Source of the DNA: Eledone cirrhosa
Taxonomy: Eukaryota; Mollusca; Cephalopoda; Octopoda; Eledonidae
Length of the DNA stretch: 64,000 nucleotides
NCBI GenBank assembly: GCA_964016885.1
Contig: OZ024745.1
Location: 46,094,772-46,158,771, forward strand
Direction of reading: 5' to 3'
The notes below the pieces were generated by a model. That model searched no databases, had not been told where the DNA came from, and saw only the letters and a program-made list of their open reading frames with translations. Numbering within the stretch: position 1 is the stretch's first letter; the number at the start of each line of letters is the position of its first letter. The translations under genes were made by a program, and so were the position numbers. Below are positions 43,101 to 52,763 of the stretch, piece after piece.

Positions 43101-43904
43101 TCCTGTGGAGAATTAGTCAACCCTCTTTGTGGATATCTATTTGGGTGCAGTATAACAAAAGATTTATGACACCTGCTGCGGAGTATTAGTCAACCATCTT
43201 TTGTGATATCTATTTAGCTGCAATATAATAAAAGATTGTTGCCGCCTCGTGTGGGGATGCTACTATTAAAAATCTTTTAAAGTTTTGTTTGTTTTCCACT
43301 TTTTCGCACTGAATCAACATTATTTCGCAACAACAACATAATTTCTCAAAAGTAGACAAATATCTACCCACTGCTAGACTCACTGTTAAGGCATTCTAGT
43401 TTGACGCTTTTCATTCCCGCATTCAAACGTTGGATTGATTTTCTTTTTATATGTTTATATTGCGTGAATTATAATCTTTACAGTGTCAATTCTATCGCTA
43501 TACCTTTTTTATATATACTAAAATATTAAAATTAAAATAAAAAGACATCCCTCGGTGTTCGACAAAATGATGTAGAGAGATAGCCAGACATACATATATA
43601 ATGTACATGATCTTTTACCTCCTATTTAATTGTTACTGTCAACAGATTTGAAGGTCAGATTCGTTAAAAACACACGAGAAAACGCAGGAAAAATATTCCC
43701 ATCAAAGAAACCTCTGAGGGTGCGAAACTTTAAGGCTCCCCCTCTCCCGATTTCTAAAACAACGAGTCGTTTCCAACTGATATAGAGATCAAATTCGTTG
43801 AAACACACACGCAAGCACGCGCGCGCAAAACTTAGGAAAAAGAACAATTTCCCACTGAATGAGTGAAGTGTGTTTTTCTGTAAACTTGCCAAAGAATGAT
43901 TGCC

Positions 43905-44100
43905 GTTGTTATTGTTTAGCTCCGGCTTAGCTCTGATTATGCAAACCTGTGACCAGAGACGTTCCAGTCATGATCATGTTTTTTTTTGTTTTTTTCTTAT
44001 TCTTATTAAGAATAGTGTATCTAATTTGCCTTTCTATTTTTAAGATGATGCGATGAGTTTTTTAAGGAAGGTGTGCTATTTCTAGCAGGTCGAACGGCTA
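43905..44100 (+). repeat. Interspersed repeat E, copy 1
   Basis: A family of about 190 bp starts 'ttgttattgtttagctcc', contains 'gcaaacctgtga' and 'gttccagtcatgatcatg', and ends 'ctatttctagcaggtcgaac'. Other copies, all on the plus strand: 48409-48595, 52423-52605 and 58836-59035. No coding potential is seen; probably an old SINE. Confidence 0.6.
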
Positions 44101-44499
44101 CAAAGAGATTCCCTTGTGGGTAAAAATGGGTTAAAATAAATTATTTCATTAGATTGTAAACCTGTATCAATTACGGATTGAAATCAATAATTTCTCTTAA
44201 TAATTTCCCTTCGATAGTATATTATATCATTCGAGTGAGTTATCTCCCTGGCATGTATGTTGGTTTCCTCCCTTTAAAGCAATATTTATAAATCTGTCAT
44301 TTGCTATTCTATTTTTATTGTATTATCTCTGCGTCCCTCCCAAGCTTCCCAGGACAGGTCGCAAGCCCATCGCCAATTCTTGCAATATGAGATGGAGACT
44401 GAAATATATTTTTCGGTATACCCCTCTACCTAAGGCCCTTGTTAACCCGCATGAAAGACGATGCAGTATGATTGATTTTGTTGTTGCTAATTTTATTTT

Positions 44500-45930
44500 T
44501 TCAATTTTCCTAAAAAATTGCTCAAAATTCTTTTTTAATATTTTCTTTAAAATTTCATCAATATATTTTCGAAAGAATTTCAATAAAAATTCGGTCACAT
44601 TTTTTCAAAACTTTTTCTCAAAATGTTCCTCTATTTCTTTTTTTCTTTTCTTTTTTTTTTTATATTTTAAGATTTACACATTTTCCAAAACATTTCATTG
44701 AAATTTTTTTCACATATTTCACGAAATCTTTTCTTTAAAATATTTTCCAGGAGTTACGAAGTTCCTCAGAAATATTCCTAAAAGTTTTTAAGGAATCTTC
44801 ATTTAAACTTTCTTAAACATTTTTATCAAATTTTTTTCAAGATCTTCAACATTTTTCAAACTTTCTCAAAACGTATTTTCCTCAAGATTTTCTTTAAATT
44901 TTTATCTAAATGTTTTCGAAAAAATTTCACCAAAAGTTCTTTCAAATATTTTCCCCATATTTTTCACAATATTTTCTTAAAAGTTTCATCTAAGTTTATT
45001 TCTAAAAACATTGACCAAAGTTTTATAATGAATTTCAGCAAATATTCTCTCAAAATTATTAATATGTTACATTTTTTCAAATCATCTTAATTGTTTTCTA
45101 ATATGAAACTATTCTCAAAACTTTTGTCAAGTATTTCCTCAATGTTTTCTATAAAATTTCACTAAATTCTTCCACAAAATTAAACCAAAAGTTTTCCTCA
45201 AAATGTTTTCATAATTTAAAAGCGTTTCCTCGAAAACATTCCTCGGATATTTTAGAAAACTTTTTTTTAATTTCTCTGAAAATCCTTTGAAACTTTTCTC
45301 AAATGTCATCGAAATTTTTCTGAAAAGTATTTCTCAATTATTTTCCTCGAAATTTTCTTAAAGTTTTATCAAAATGTTTTCGACAAAAATTTCACCAAAA
45401 GTTCTTTCAAATATTTTCCCCATAATTTCTTATTTTCTCAAAAGTTTCATCTAAGTTTTTTTTTTTTTTAAATTCTCCAAAGTTTTACAAAGAATTTCAA
45501 CAAATGTTTTCCCTAAATTATTAATCATATGTTACAAAACTTTTATATAAATATTTTTTTTAAATCATCTTAATTTTTTTTTTTCTAATATCTAATTGAA
45601 ACTTTTGTCAAGTATTTCCTCAATGTTTTTCGCCAACTTTTTCCACAAAATATTTTCAAAAGTTTAAATGTTTCCCCAAATAATTCCTCAATTATTTTTG
45701 TTTTATCAAAATGTTTTTGAAAGATTCCACCAAAATCTCTTGCAAAATTCTCTGCAAATTTTTGAAAACTTTTTCAACATATATTCTCTCAAACATTTTT
45801 TTTAAAATAGTTTTTAAGATTTTACTCAAAATTTTCTCAAATATTTTCCAAAACCTTTCAAAGATATTACACATTTTCCTCAAAAGATTTTTTTTATATT
45901 TTAAACTTTTTTTCTAAGATCTAAGAAGCT
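44500..45930. repeat. T-rich degenerate low-complexity block (1.4 kb)
   Basis: The whole stretch is built from diverged versions of 'tttcctcaaaattttc' / 'tcaaaatgttttcg' words. Two longer passages ('aaaatttcaccaaaagttct', at about 44924 and 45390) recur, suggesting an old higher-order repeat. Short open frames here only reflect composition (runs of Phe and Lys). Confidence 0.8.
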
Positions 45931-46317
45931 AGTCTTAGTCTTGAATTGAAATTTCATCAGCAACTCAGTTCTTGCTTCAACTCTCTATGGAGACACTGCT
46001 TATGATCCCACTGTTGCTAAAGGCTTCAGTATATCAGATAAATCAATTTACATACTATAACACATGTGGTGCTTTAACAGTGGGTTTTCTATTGCTATTG
46101 TGTACTACAGAGTATATCTATAGGTTTTAGCCAACACTGTAAGTAATAGAAAAATGTAAACATCTTATGTCCTTATCCAATATTTTAGTAGACAAGAAAG
46201 CGTACAGGATCAACCAGACTAGCTTCTGTTCTGCATTGATATTTCATCAAGAGTTTCATACTTTCCTTAACTATTCACAGAGACATTGTATTTTTTTCTA
46301 AAATGTATACTCTATAG

Positions 46318-46601
46318 CAGGGGTGTGCAACATATTCCATTGGTGGGCCACTTTTGAACATTGGAACAACTATTAGGGCCATTAATATTTATTAAGCACT
46401 ATTCCAAAGATTCACCACAACTTCTTTCCATCACATGGAATTATAACCCTATCAGTGAAGCCCTTTAGTATAGGTCAACTAACATAAAATTGCATTACGG
46501 TTGCAAAAAAAAATTCTAAATAAACCTACAAGGTAAAAATTAAAAATGGTTATCGCAGACCACTCTGGCTGGTCTGGCGGGCCACCTGTTGCACGCCCCT
46601 G
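46318..46601. mobile_element. hAT-type MITE
   Basis: The terminal inverted repeats caggggtgtgcaac and its near complement gttgcacgcccctg (one mismatch) bound 284 bp with no coding capacity. Flanks ctctatag (46310-46317) and atctatcg (46602-46609) match at 6 of 8 positions, as expected for an old 8-bp target duplication. The CAGGGGTG start is typical of hAT elements. Confidence 0.8.
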
Positions 46602-46683
46602 ATCTATCGCACAGAATGCTATTTAGCTAAAATAGATATACTCTCTATCACAGGATACTATAAGTATAGTTAAAATATATAGA

Positions 46684-46960
46684 TGGAAGGGCATCCAGCC
46701 GTAGAAAACCCGCCAGACGTGTAGGTGTCACGACAAAAAAACACACAGTCCCCGCTGTAATGTGGCCGTGTAGGTAACACGGTAAAAACCTCCCAGTCCA
46801 CACTGTAAATGTGGTTGGTGTTAGGAAGGGCATCCAGCCGTAGAAAACCCGCCAGACAGTCCTATACAAGCAGGACAACCAATCTTGCCTCAGGTGGGAA
46901 AACTCCCGTCCAAACCCATGCAAGCCTGAAAGATAGACGTTAAACGATGATGATTATGAT
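46684..46960 (+). mobile_element. RTE 3'-UTR fragment inserted in the minisatellite
   Basis: Plus-strand copy of the RTE 3' UTR ('gtgttaggaagggcatccag', 'taacacggtaaaaacctccc') ending 'acgttaaacgatgatgatta'. It is 5'-truncated within the 112-bp unit and contains no protein-coding part. Confidence 0.8.
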
Positions 46961-47043
46961 ACTCTCTATCACATGATACTATAAGTATAGTTAAAATATA
47001 TAGATATACTCTCTATCACAGGATACCATAAGTATAGTTAAAA

Positions 47044-47390
47044 TCATCATTCATCATCATTTCATTTTATGTCCGCTTCTCCCTGCTTGCAAGGGTGGGA
47101 CGGGAACTGATTCTGGCTTGATTTCTACAGCTGGATGCCCTTCCTAACACCAACCTCATTTACAGTGAGTTCCGGGTGCTTTTTTTTACCGTGGCACCTC
47201 CACGACCACTTTGCAGTGGAATGATATGGACCCCAGTCCCTATCATCTCATTTCTACAGCTGAGTAAACTGGAGCAATGTGAAATAAAGCGTCTTGCTCA
47301 AGGAAACAACACATCACCCGGTCTGAGAATTGAACTCACAACCTTTCGATTGCAAGGCCAATGCTCTAACCACTAAGCCATGTGCCTCCA
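47044..47390 (-). repeat. RTE-tailed tRNA-SINE, copy 1
   Basis: Minus-strand copy with head 'ggaggcacatggcttagtgg' and B box 'gagttcaattctc', core 'cttgagcaagacgctttatt', and RTE-like tail ending (atg)n. It is inserted in the minisatellite. Confidence 0.85.
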
Positions 47391-47737
47391 CTAAAATATA
47401 TAGATATACTCTCTATCACAGGATACTATAAGTATAGTTAAAATATATAGATATACTCTCTATCACAGGATACTATAAGTATAGTTAAAATATATAGATA
47501 TACCCCATAATGCAGAATACTATCAATATTGTTAAAATATATAGATATACCCCATAATGCAGAATACTATCAATATTGCTAAAATATATAGATATACTCT
47601 ATAGAATACTATATATATAGCTAAAATATATAGATATAGATGGGGAATCGATTTGGTCTGGGACTGCTTATTTCCATATTTGCATGGCCATTCCTCTAAC
47701 CACCACTGCAAATGTTGCTAAAATATATGGACATACT

Positions 47738-48128
47738 TACAACAAAATACTGGTGTGTATGAATATAGCAAGACACTAGGTTGTGTATATAAAGTTTAAT
47801 TAACAAGTTGAAGTTATGTAGTATAGAATTGTTAACATGTCGAGAGTAGATGAAATATGAAGTAAAGTTATTTGTTACCGTTTTGAAGTTAGCTCGCAAG
47901 AGACCATGTTAGGGTTGCCAGAGAGTAGAGACTCGGCGAACGCGCCTGGCCGAAAGGGCAAATGAGAGAGAGATCGCTCTAAGTATCCCTTTTATAGGGT
48001 CTCAAGACGGAAGTGACAAAAAGGGTTCTGCCACCCCAACGGGAAGTAACTCCAGCTACTTCCTGTCTAGAGAGCGTTAATCTATTGGTGATGTGATCGT
48101 CACAACAAGGGAGGCAACTCTTGCTACA
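47738..48128 (-). mobile_element. Candidate solo LTR (391 bp)
   Basis: Read on the minus strand the segment begins TGTAGCAAG and ends TTGTTGTA, flanked by the same four bases (tact on the plus strand at 47734-47737 and 48129-48132). It carries a clear TATA box (ccctataaaaggg, minus strand near 48000-47987) followed about 30 bp later by 'agcgatctctctctc', a plausible initiation region. The 3' end is not the canonical CA, and no internal region or partner LTR is visible, so this remains a candidate. Confidence 0.5.
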
Positions 48129-48408
48129 TACTCTATACTATAAATATTACGTCATGTACAAGAAGACGCAAAGGCTTTTCTTTCATTAACAAAGCCAAGC
48201 ATATAATCGAGATACTTCCATAACAGAAATAGGATGCTTGAAAATTATCAAACAATATCGAAGATAGGAATACTAATTGAAGTGCTGTAAATTGTTGTGC
48301 CATAGAATGAAGTAGTCTAATACTCCAGGCAGCATCGTTTGCTGGAGAAAAAAATCAATGTTAGAGATAATATAACAACCTATAATAGCTCTGTAAAAAG
48401 TTTGCTCA

Positions 48409-48595
48409 TTGTTATTGTTTAACACAATGTCAGTTCTGCTTATATGCCTTTTAAATATTAATCATTCTGATATTGACCATCGTGTCTTCCAATGGTGTAC
48501 TTAGTACTGCATTTAACAATAGGTCTTTCCTTTTTATCATAGTATAATTTGGCTGTTGTTTCTAGCAGATCAAACAAACATCCAGGGGCTATTTA
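48409..48595 (+). repeat. Interspersed repeat E, copy 2
   Basis: 'cattgttattgtttaacaca' to 'ggctgttgtttctagcagat', strongly diverged from the copy at 43905. Confidence 0.5.
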
Positions 48596-48796
48596 TGGTT
48601 ATTGTAGCTAGAAATCCAGTGTAACAAGAACTCTTTCAACTTATCAAGATATAAACTTATTGGTGTTTTTTTTATAATCCAAATATATATAAATATTTAT
48701 GAAAAATGATAAAGATTTGAAAAAAGCACCTAATGTGCTTTTACTTTATATACATGTTACCTGTATATTACTTTCCTCGGTAATGGGGTTGAATTT

Positions 48797-48895
48797 ATCC
48801 TTGCTAGCAGGGAAAGTGGACGTTAAAATATTATCGCTTTAACGTCCGATTTCCCTGCTAGCAAGGATGGTGGTGGTGGTGGTGGTGGTGGTGGT
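48797..48895. repeat. 31-bp-arm palindrome followed by (GGT)n
   Basis: 48797-48827 ('atccttgctagcagggaaag' and on) is the reverse complement of 48838-48868, apart from one or two bases, around a 10-nt loop. The arm is the RTE/SINE tail sequence ('ttgctagcagggaaa...gacgttaaaa'), as at 57830. A (GGT)n tract of about 27 bp follows. Confidence 0.8.
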
Positions 48896-48899
48896 GATG

Positions 48900-49715
48900 C
48901 CAGGAATGTGAACTTATACTCACAGATTTACTCAATGGCTCAATTAATTTAATTGAATTCCGAAATGAATCAGCCTTTAGTATTGTGCTATAGTAAATAG
49001 GTGTACTATTAGCAGTGATATATTAATATAACCATTGCAAGTAGTTAGCTGCCTTATAGGCCCCAAAGATGACCATTACAAACAACAGCTTTACAGTGCT
49101 TATACAACCAGATGGTCTCTGCTACCCAAACCTTTACACTTCTTACAGTATTGACAATTTTATAGCCTAAGACAACCAACTGCTGCACAGTTTTTGTTTA
49201 TGCATGATACAATTCACAAAAAAAAAATTGACTGATATTTTTAATGCAGATGGCATCCCTGAATTAGTTATTTCCCAGCAATATTGCTGATTTCATAAAA
49301 TTACTGCCCTTTAGAAAAAAATTCCCCCACGTTGTAACCAATTTATTTTTTCTTCAATAATAGAACATAGTTTATTGATTAAATGTATAGAAAATAGAAC
49401 AATCAATGAAACAGCTTCTCATCTTTTGACCATTCAAGGTCAGGATTCCAGCTAAATATTTCAAGGTTTGTAAAGTTAGCTAAAGGAAAATCTGTAATAT
49501 TTTTAAATGTTTAAAATACACTTGAAAGCAAAATGCTATTGAAGATTGAAGTGATTCATCAGTAAAGTTCTGAATACATCACATCAGGGTATAGAAATCG
49601 TTTATTCAGTGGATTGTTATAAAAACACACAATATGTAAGGATACACGTTGGTAAAATATGTCTTGACCCTTTTATGACAATGCTTCTTAAGAAACATTC
49701 TGTATTTAAATTAAT
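48900..49715. other. AT-rich non-coding stretch
   Basis: No gene or recognised repeat. Confidence 0.4.
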
Positions 49716-49719
49716 CCAT

Positions 49720-49915
49720 TAAGAACTTGAAGTGATTTTCTAAAATTATTAATTGTTATGGTGGTATTTTTAACATATTTTAGGAAACGATTTTCATATA
49801 AAATTGTTAGATTTCAAATTAAATAGGAATCCATTAAAATGAGCATTTTTGTTTCATAGAACCAGAGGTGACCTTGAGTGGGTTGGTATCAAAATAGTTA
49901 AAAGTGAACTGAGGC
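49720..49915 (+). repeat. Interspersed repeat F, copy 1
   Basis: 'ttaagaacttgaagtgattt', 'caaattaaataggaatccat' and 'gggttggtatcaaaatagtt' are shared with 52606-52763, where the RTE copy 2 is inserted just after 'gttggtat'. Confidence 0.55.
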
Positions 49916-50029
49916 ATTAGATTTACATTCTAGCAATAATCCTGCTAGAAATTTTGAGAATATATATAAAGTAAGCTGAAAATAATAATGAAGATGTCGA
50001 TGGAAAAGCCAATATAACTAATTGCATGC

Positions 50030-50262
50030 ATGGTCCTGTCACTCTTGAGGGGTTCGTTGAGGCATCATATTGATATACAGCGTTTCTAGGGCATTTTTTT
50101 CTTTTGAGATCTGGCGGAGCCCATCTCCTCTCCAGGTCTAAATGCAACAGCAGATTGCTTCTAGATAAGGATAGAGAGTGAGAGAATGGAAGTGAGAAAG
50201 AGATATAGAGGAACTCAGTACTAGACTAGTACATCTTTGTATCAACCTCTCAGCTATTTAAG
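50030..50262 (-). repeat. Second-subfamily SINE, head-truncated
   Basis: 'atgcatggtcctgtcactct', 'tgatatacagcgtttctagg' and 'tggcggagcccatctcctct' are the reverse complement of the body of 22161-22457. Confidence 0.65.
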
Positions 50263-50859
50263 AACATACAAAAACAGTGGCAGTCACTTTTCATTGAGTT
50301 GCTGATATGTGATGAAAATGTGTAGCTGTATCTGTTTCAACACCTAAATAATGTTACTCACCAAAACACCTACAAAAATACATTGTACTAAAGACTTTGC
50401 AACTTCAATTTTACAAGTATTATGAAATAAATAAGAAATTGGAAATCAGTGGAAATTGAACATCATATCAATATTTGAAGATAGAATTTACCCTCCACCA
50501 CCAACACTACGACAACTTGATATTTGCAGTACTCTTTTTATTCAGCCCCATATTAAATTAAGACAGTCAATTACTGGGGCCTGACAAACTGCTTCCTCTT
50601 TGCACTGGTCTCAATCAAGACCTCTGGCGTCTTTGATCTCTACACTGCTGATCTCCTCCATAAAGTCAGAAAGACGGTGGTCCTACTTACCGAGAGAGCC
50701 TCGTGAGGTGGGGGGTCACTGTTGTTGCGAGTGTCTTTGGCCATTCTCCACTGGAGTGCCACTCCTCCTCTCCCTTTCTTTTGTTGCTTGATCCTTCTTT
50801 TCTTTTCTACTTCACAATTGTTTACAAATTTGTTTCAGTTGGCAGCTTATTATTAAAAA

Positions 50860-51043
50860 GGGCGGTGGATTGACAGTATCAGTAGAGGGTCTGACGCCAT
50901 GCTTTGCAGCAGAGAGTTACGGCCCTTTATGGTCTGGGTTCAAATCCCAGCAAGGTTAACTTTCATCCTTACGGGGTCGATAAAATAAAGTACCAGTAAT
51001 ACACTGGAATAATTGCTGACCTTGTGCCAAAAGTAGAAACAAT
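50860..51043 (+). repeat. OK/OR-type SINE with target duplication
   Basis: 'gggcggtggattgacagtat' to 'agtagaaacaatt', flanked by attattaaaa (about 50849-50858 and 51042-51051). The usual 'tttgcc' in the middle is deleted ('gttaactttcatccttacgg'). Confidence 0.88.
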
Positions 51044-51345
51044 TATTAAAAGAAAATTATAATCTCCATCTTCATTCCCTACTCATAAAAGATCAGAGTT
51101 TCTGTGGAGTTACTCAATGTGTTAAAAGTTGCAGCCAACTATTCACACTCTTCTAACCATCTTTATAATGATAACAGGGTTAACTATTAAATCTAAGTAC
51201 AACATGTCTTCTTTATTGCTTCTTGGTAGGTAAGCAGTTGCACATATAGGTAGGTGAATAGATAAATGTGTAAGTAGGTACATGTGAATGGGAAAAATAT
51301 ATAGATATAGACAGGTAAATAGATTAGGAAAATAGTTAAATATAT

Positions 51346-51699
51346 GGAGACACATGGCTTAGTGGGTAGAGCATTGGCCTTGCAATCGAAAGGTTGTGAG
51401 TTCAATTCTCAGACCGGGTGATGTGTTGTTTCCTTGAGCAAGACACTTTATTTCACATTGCTCCAGTTTACTTAGCTGTAGAAATGAGATGATAGGGACT
51501 GGGGTCCATATCATTCCACTGCAAAGTGGTCGTGGATGTGCCACGGCAAAAAAAGCACCCAGCACTCACTGTAAATGAGGTTGGTGTTAGGAAGGGCATC
51601 CAGCTGTAGAAATCAAGCCAGAATCAGTTCCCGTCCCACCCTTGCAAGCAGGGAAAAAGCAGATGTGAAATGAAATGATGATGATGATGATGATGATAT
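51346..51699 (+). repeat. RTE-tailed tRNA-SINE, best copy
   Basis: Head 'ggagacacatggcttagtgg' with A box, 'gttgtgagttcaattctcag' with B box, then core 'ccttgagcaagacactttat'. The 3' third reads 'gttggtgttaggaagggcat' 'ccagctgtagaaa', nearly the same as the 3' UTR of the RTE LINEs, and ends in (atg)n. Transcription from the internal RNA polymerase III promoter and mobilisation by the RTE enzyme are inferred. Confidence 0.88.
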
Positions 51700-52007
51700 A
51701 GATAGCTAAACAAGTAGAACAGGAAATGTTTGTTTAATAGAAATTACTCTTGTCTGATTGAAAACCTAAAGATTGATTGTAGTAGAAAGCTGGCTAAAAA
51801 GTCAAGTGAATCATTCTGACCTTTAATTGGCTACTAGAAAACATTACTCACCTTGTTATTCTGAAATCACTGGAAAATGTCAAGTACACAGCTGGGTGGC
51901 AACTACAACAACAATAATAACTGTGGCAATCAAGTGAATAGTGTCAAGTAGAATATTTATGATATTTAGATATAATTGTAGATGATGGCAGTAGGGTTAG
52001 TCTAGAG

Positions 52008-52357
52008 TAGCGGTCACCCACCAGTGGTCCAAGAGAAAATTTTGGTGGTCCGCAGAAAAATTTGGACATTATTTGCAATTCTTATGTTTTATTAATAATG
52101 AAACAAAAATAATATTTGATTAAAATATATTTCATAAAACCCCTAAAAAATGTTTCTCCTCGGTAAAGAACTAACATCCATGAAAGAATTTTACTCATAT
52201 GTATCATCTATTGACAATATGACACAGTATTGTTTAATAAAATGGTTGTTCTCTGATCATTATTTTACAAATGTATTTATCTTTTTAAAAAAATTCTTAT
52301 TAGTGGTCTGTGGGATGTAAAATTATGAATTTAGGTTCGAAAGGTTGGTGACCGCTT
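52008..52357. mobile_element. hAT-type MITE with exact 8-bp target duplication
   Basis: The ends tagcggtcacccacc and ggttggtgaccgctt are near-perfect inverted repeats (13 of 15). The exact 8-bp repeat gtctagag lies on each side (52000-52007 and 52358-52365). The 350-bp interior is AT-rich and non-coding. Both the size and the 8-bp duplication fit a non-autonomous hAT. Confidence 0.88.
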
Positions 52358-52422
52358 GTCTAGAGGGATGTGGGGAAGAATAGTAGAAAGATGATTATGA
52401 TTTTAGTGATGGGGTTGTTGTT

Positions 52423-52605
52423 GCTTAGCTCTAGGTCATTACTGATTGAATAGGCCTACAATCAAAGGCATTCCTACCATGAACATTCTGTCTTTTTAAA
52501 GGTATGGACTATATTATCTAAAGTATTCTCTCCTTATTAAGAATATTATAGTGTGATTTGATAGAGAACTGGCTGCTGTTTCTAACTGGTAATATTAATC
52601 CTTTT
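52423..52605 (+). repeat. Interspersed repeat E, copy 3
   Basis: 'gttgttgttgcttagctcta' to 'ctggctgctgtttctaactg'. Confidence 0.55.
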
Positions 52606-52763
52606 GTTACCATACTTTGAATGAAATACTCTGTACTTGAATTAATGAAGAACTTGAGAGGATTTACTAAAATTATTGTCTCATTATTGAAATGGTATTT
52701 GAGATAAAATCATGTTTGATGATCTTAACTTAAATAGGAAGCCTAGAACGAGGTGCAGTTGGT
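52606..52763 (+). repeat. Interspersed repeat F, copy 2, cut by the RTE
   Basis: Matches 49720-49915 up to 'gcagttggtatc'. The continuation 'aaaagggtaatag' appears at 54899, on the other side of the RTE insertion. Confidence 0.55.

Larger units (their letters stand above)
46626..47640. repeat. ~47-bp minisatellite interrupted by two retroelement insertions
   Basis: Units read like 'atatactctctatcacagga' plus 'tactataagtatagttaaaa' and 'tatatagat'. Units occur at 46630-46683, 46961-47043 and 47391-47640. The last few have a different interior ('ccccataatgcagaatacta'). The gaps are filled by the RTE 3' fragment and the SINE described below. Confidence 0.85.

Noticed and set aside
44318..44701. 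127-aa plus-strand frame and 91-aa minus-strand frame
   Set aside because: Most of the frame lies in the T-rich low-complexity block (Phe/Lys/Asn runs), with no recognisable domain.
51350..51425. Functional tRNA gene
   Set aside because: The A and B boxes are those of a SINE head. The cloverleaf is imperfect and it continues into a SINE body with an RTE tail. The same reasoning applies to the heads at 27280, 29355, 30000 and 58140.
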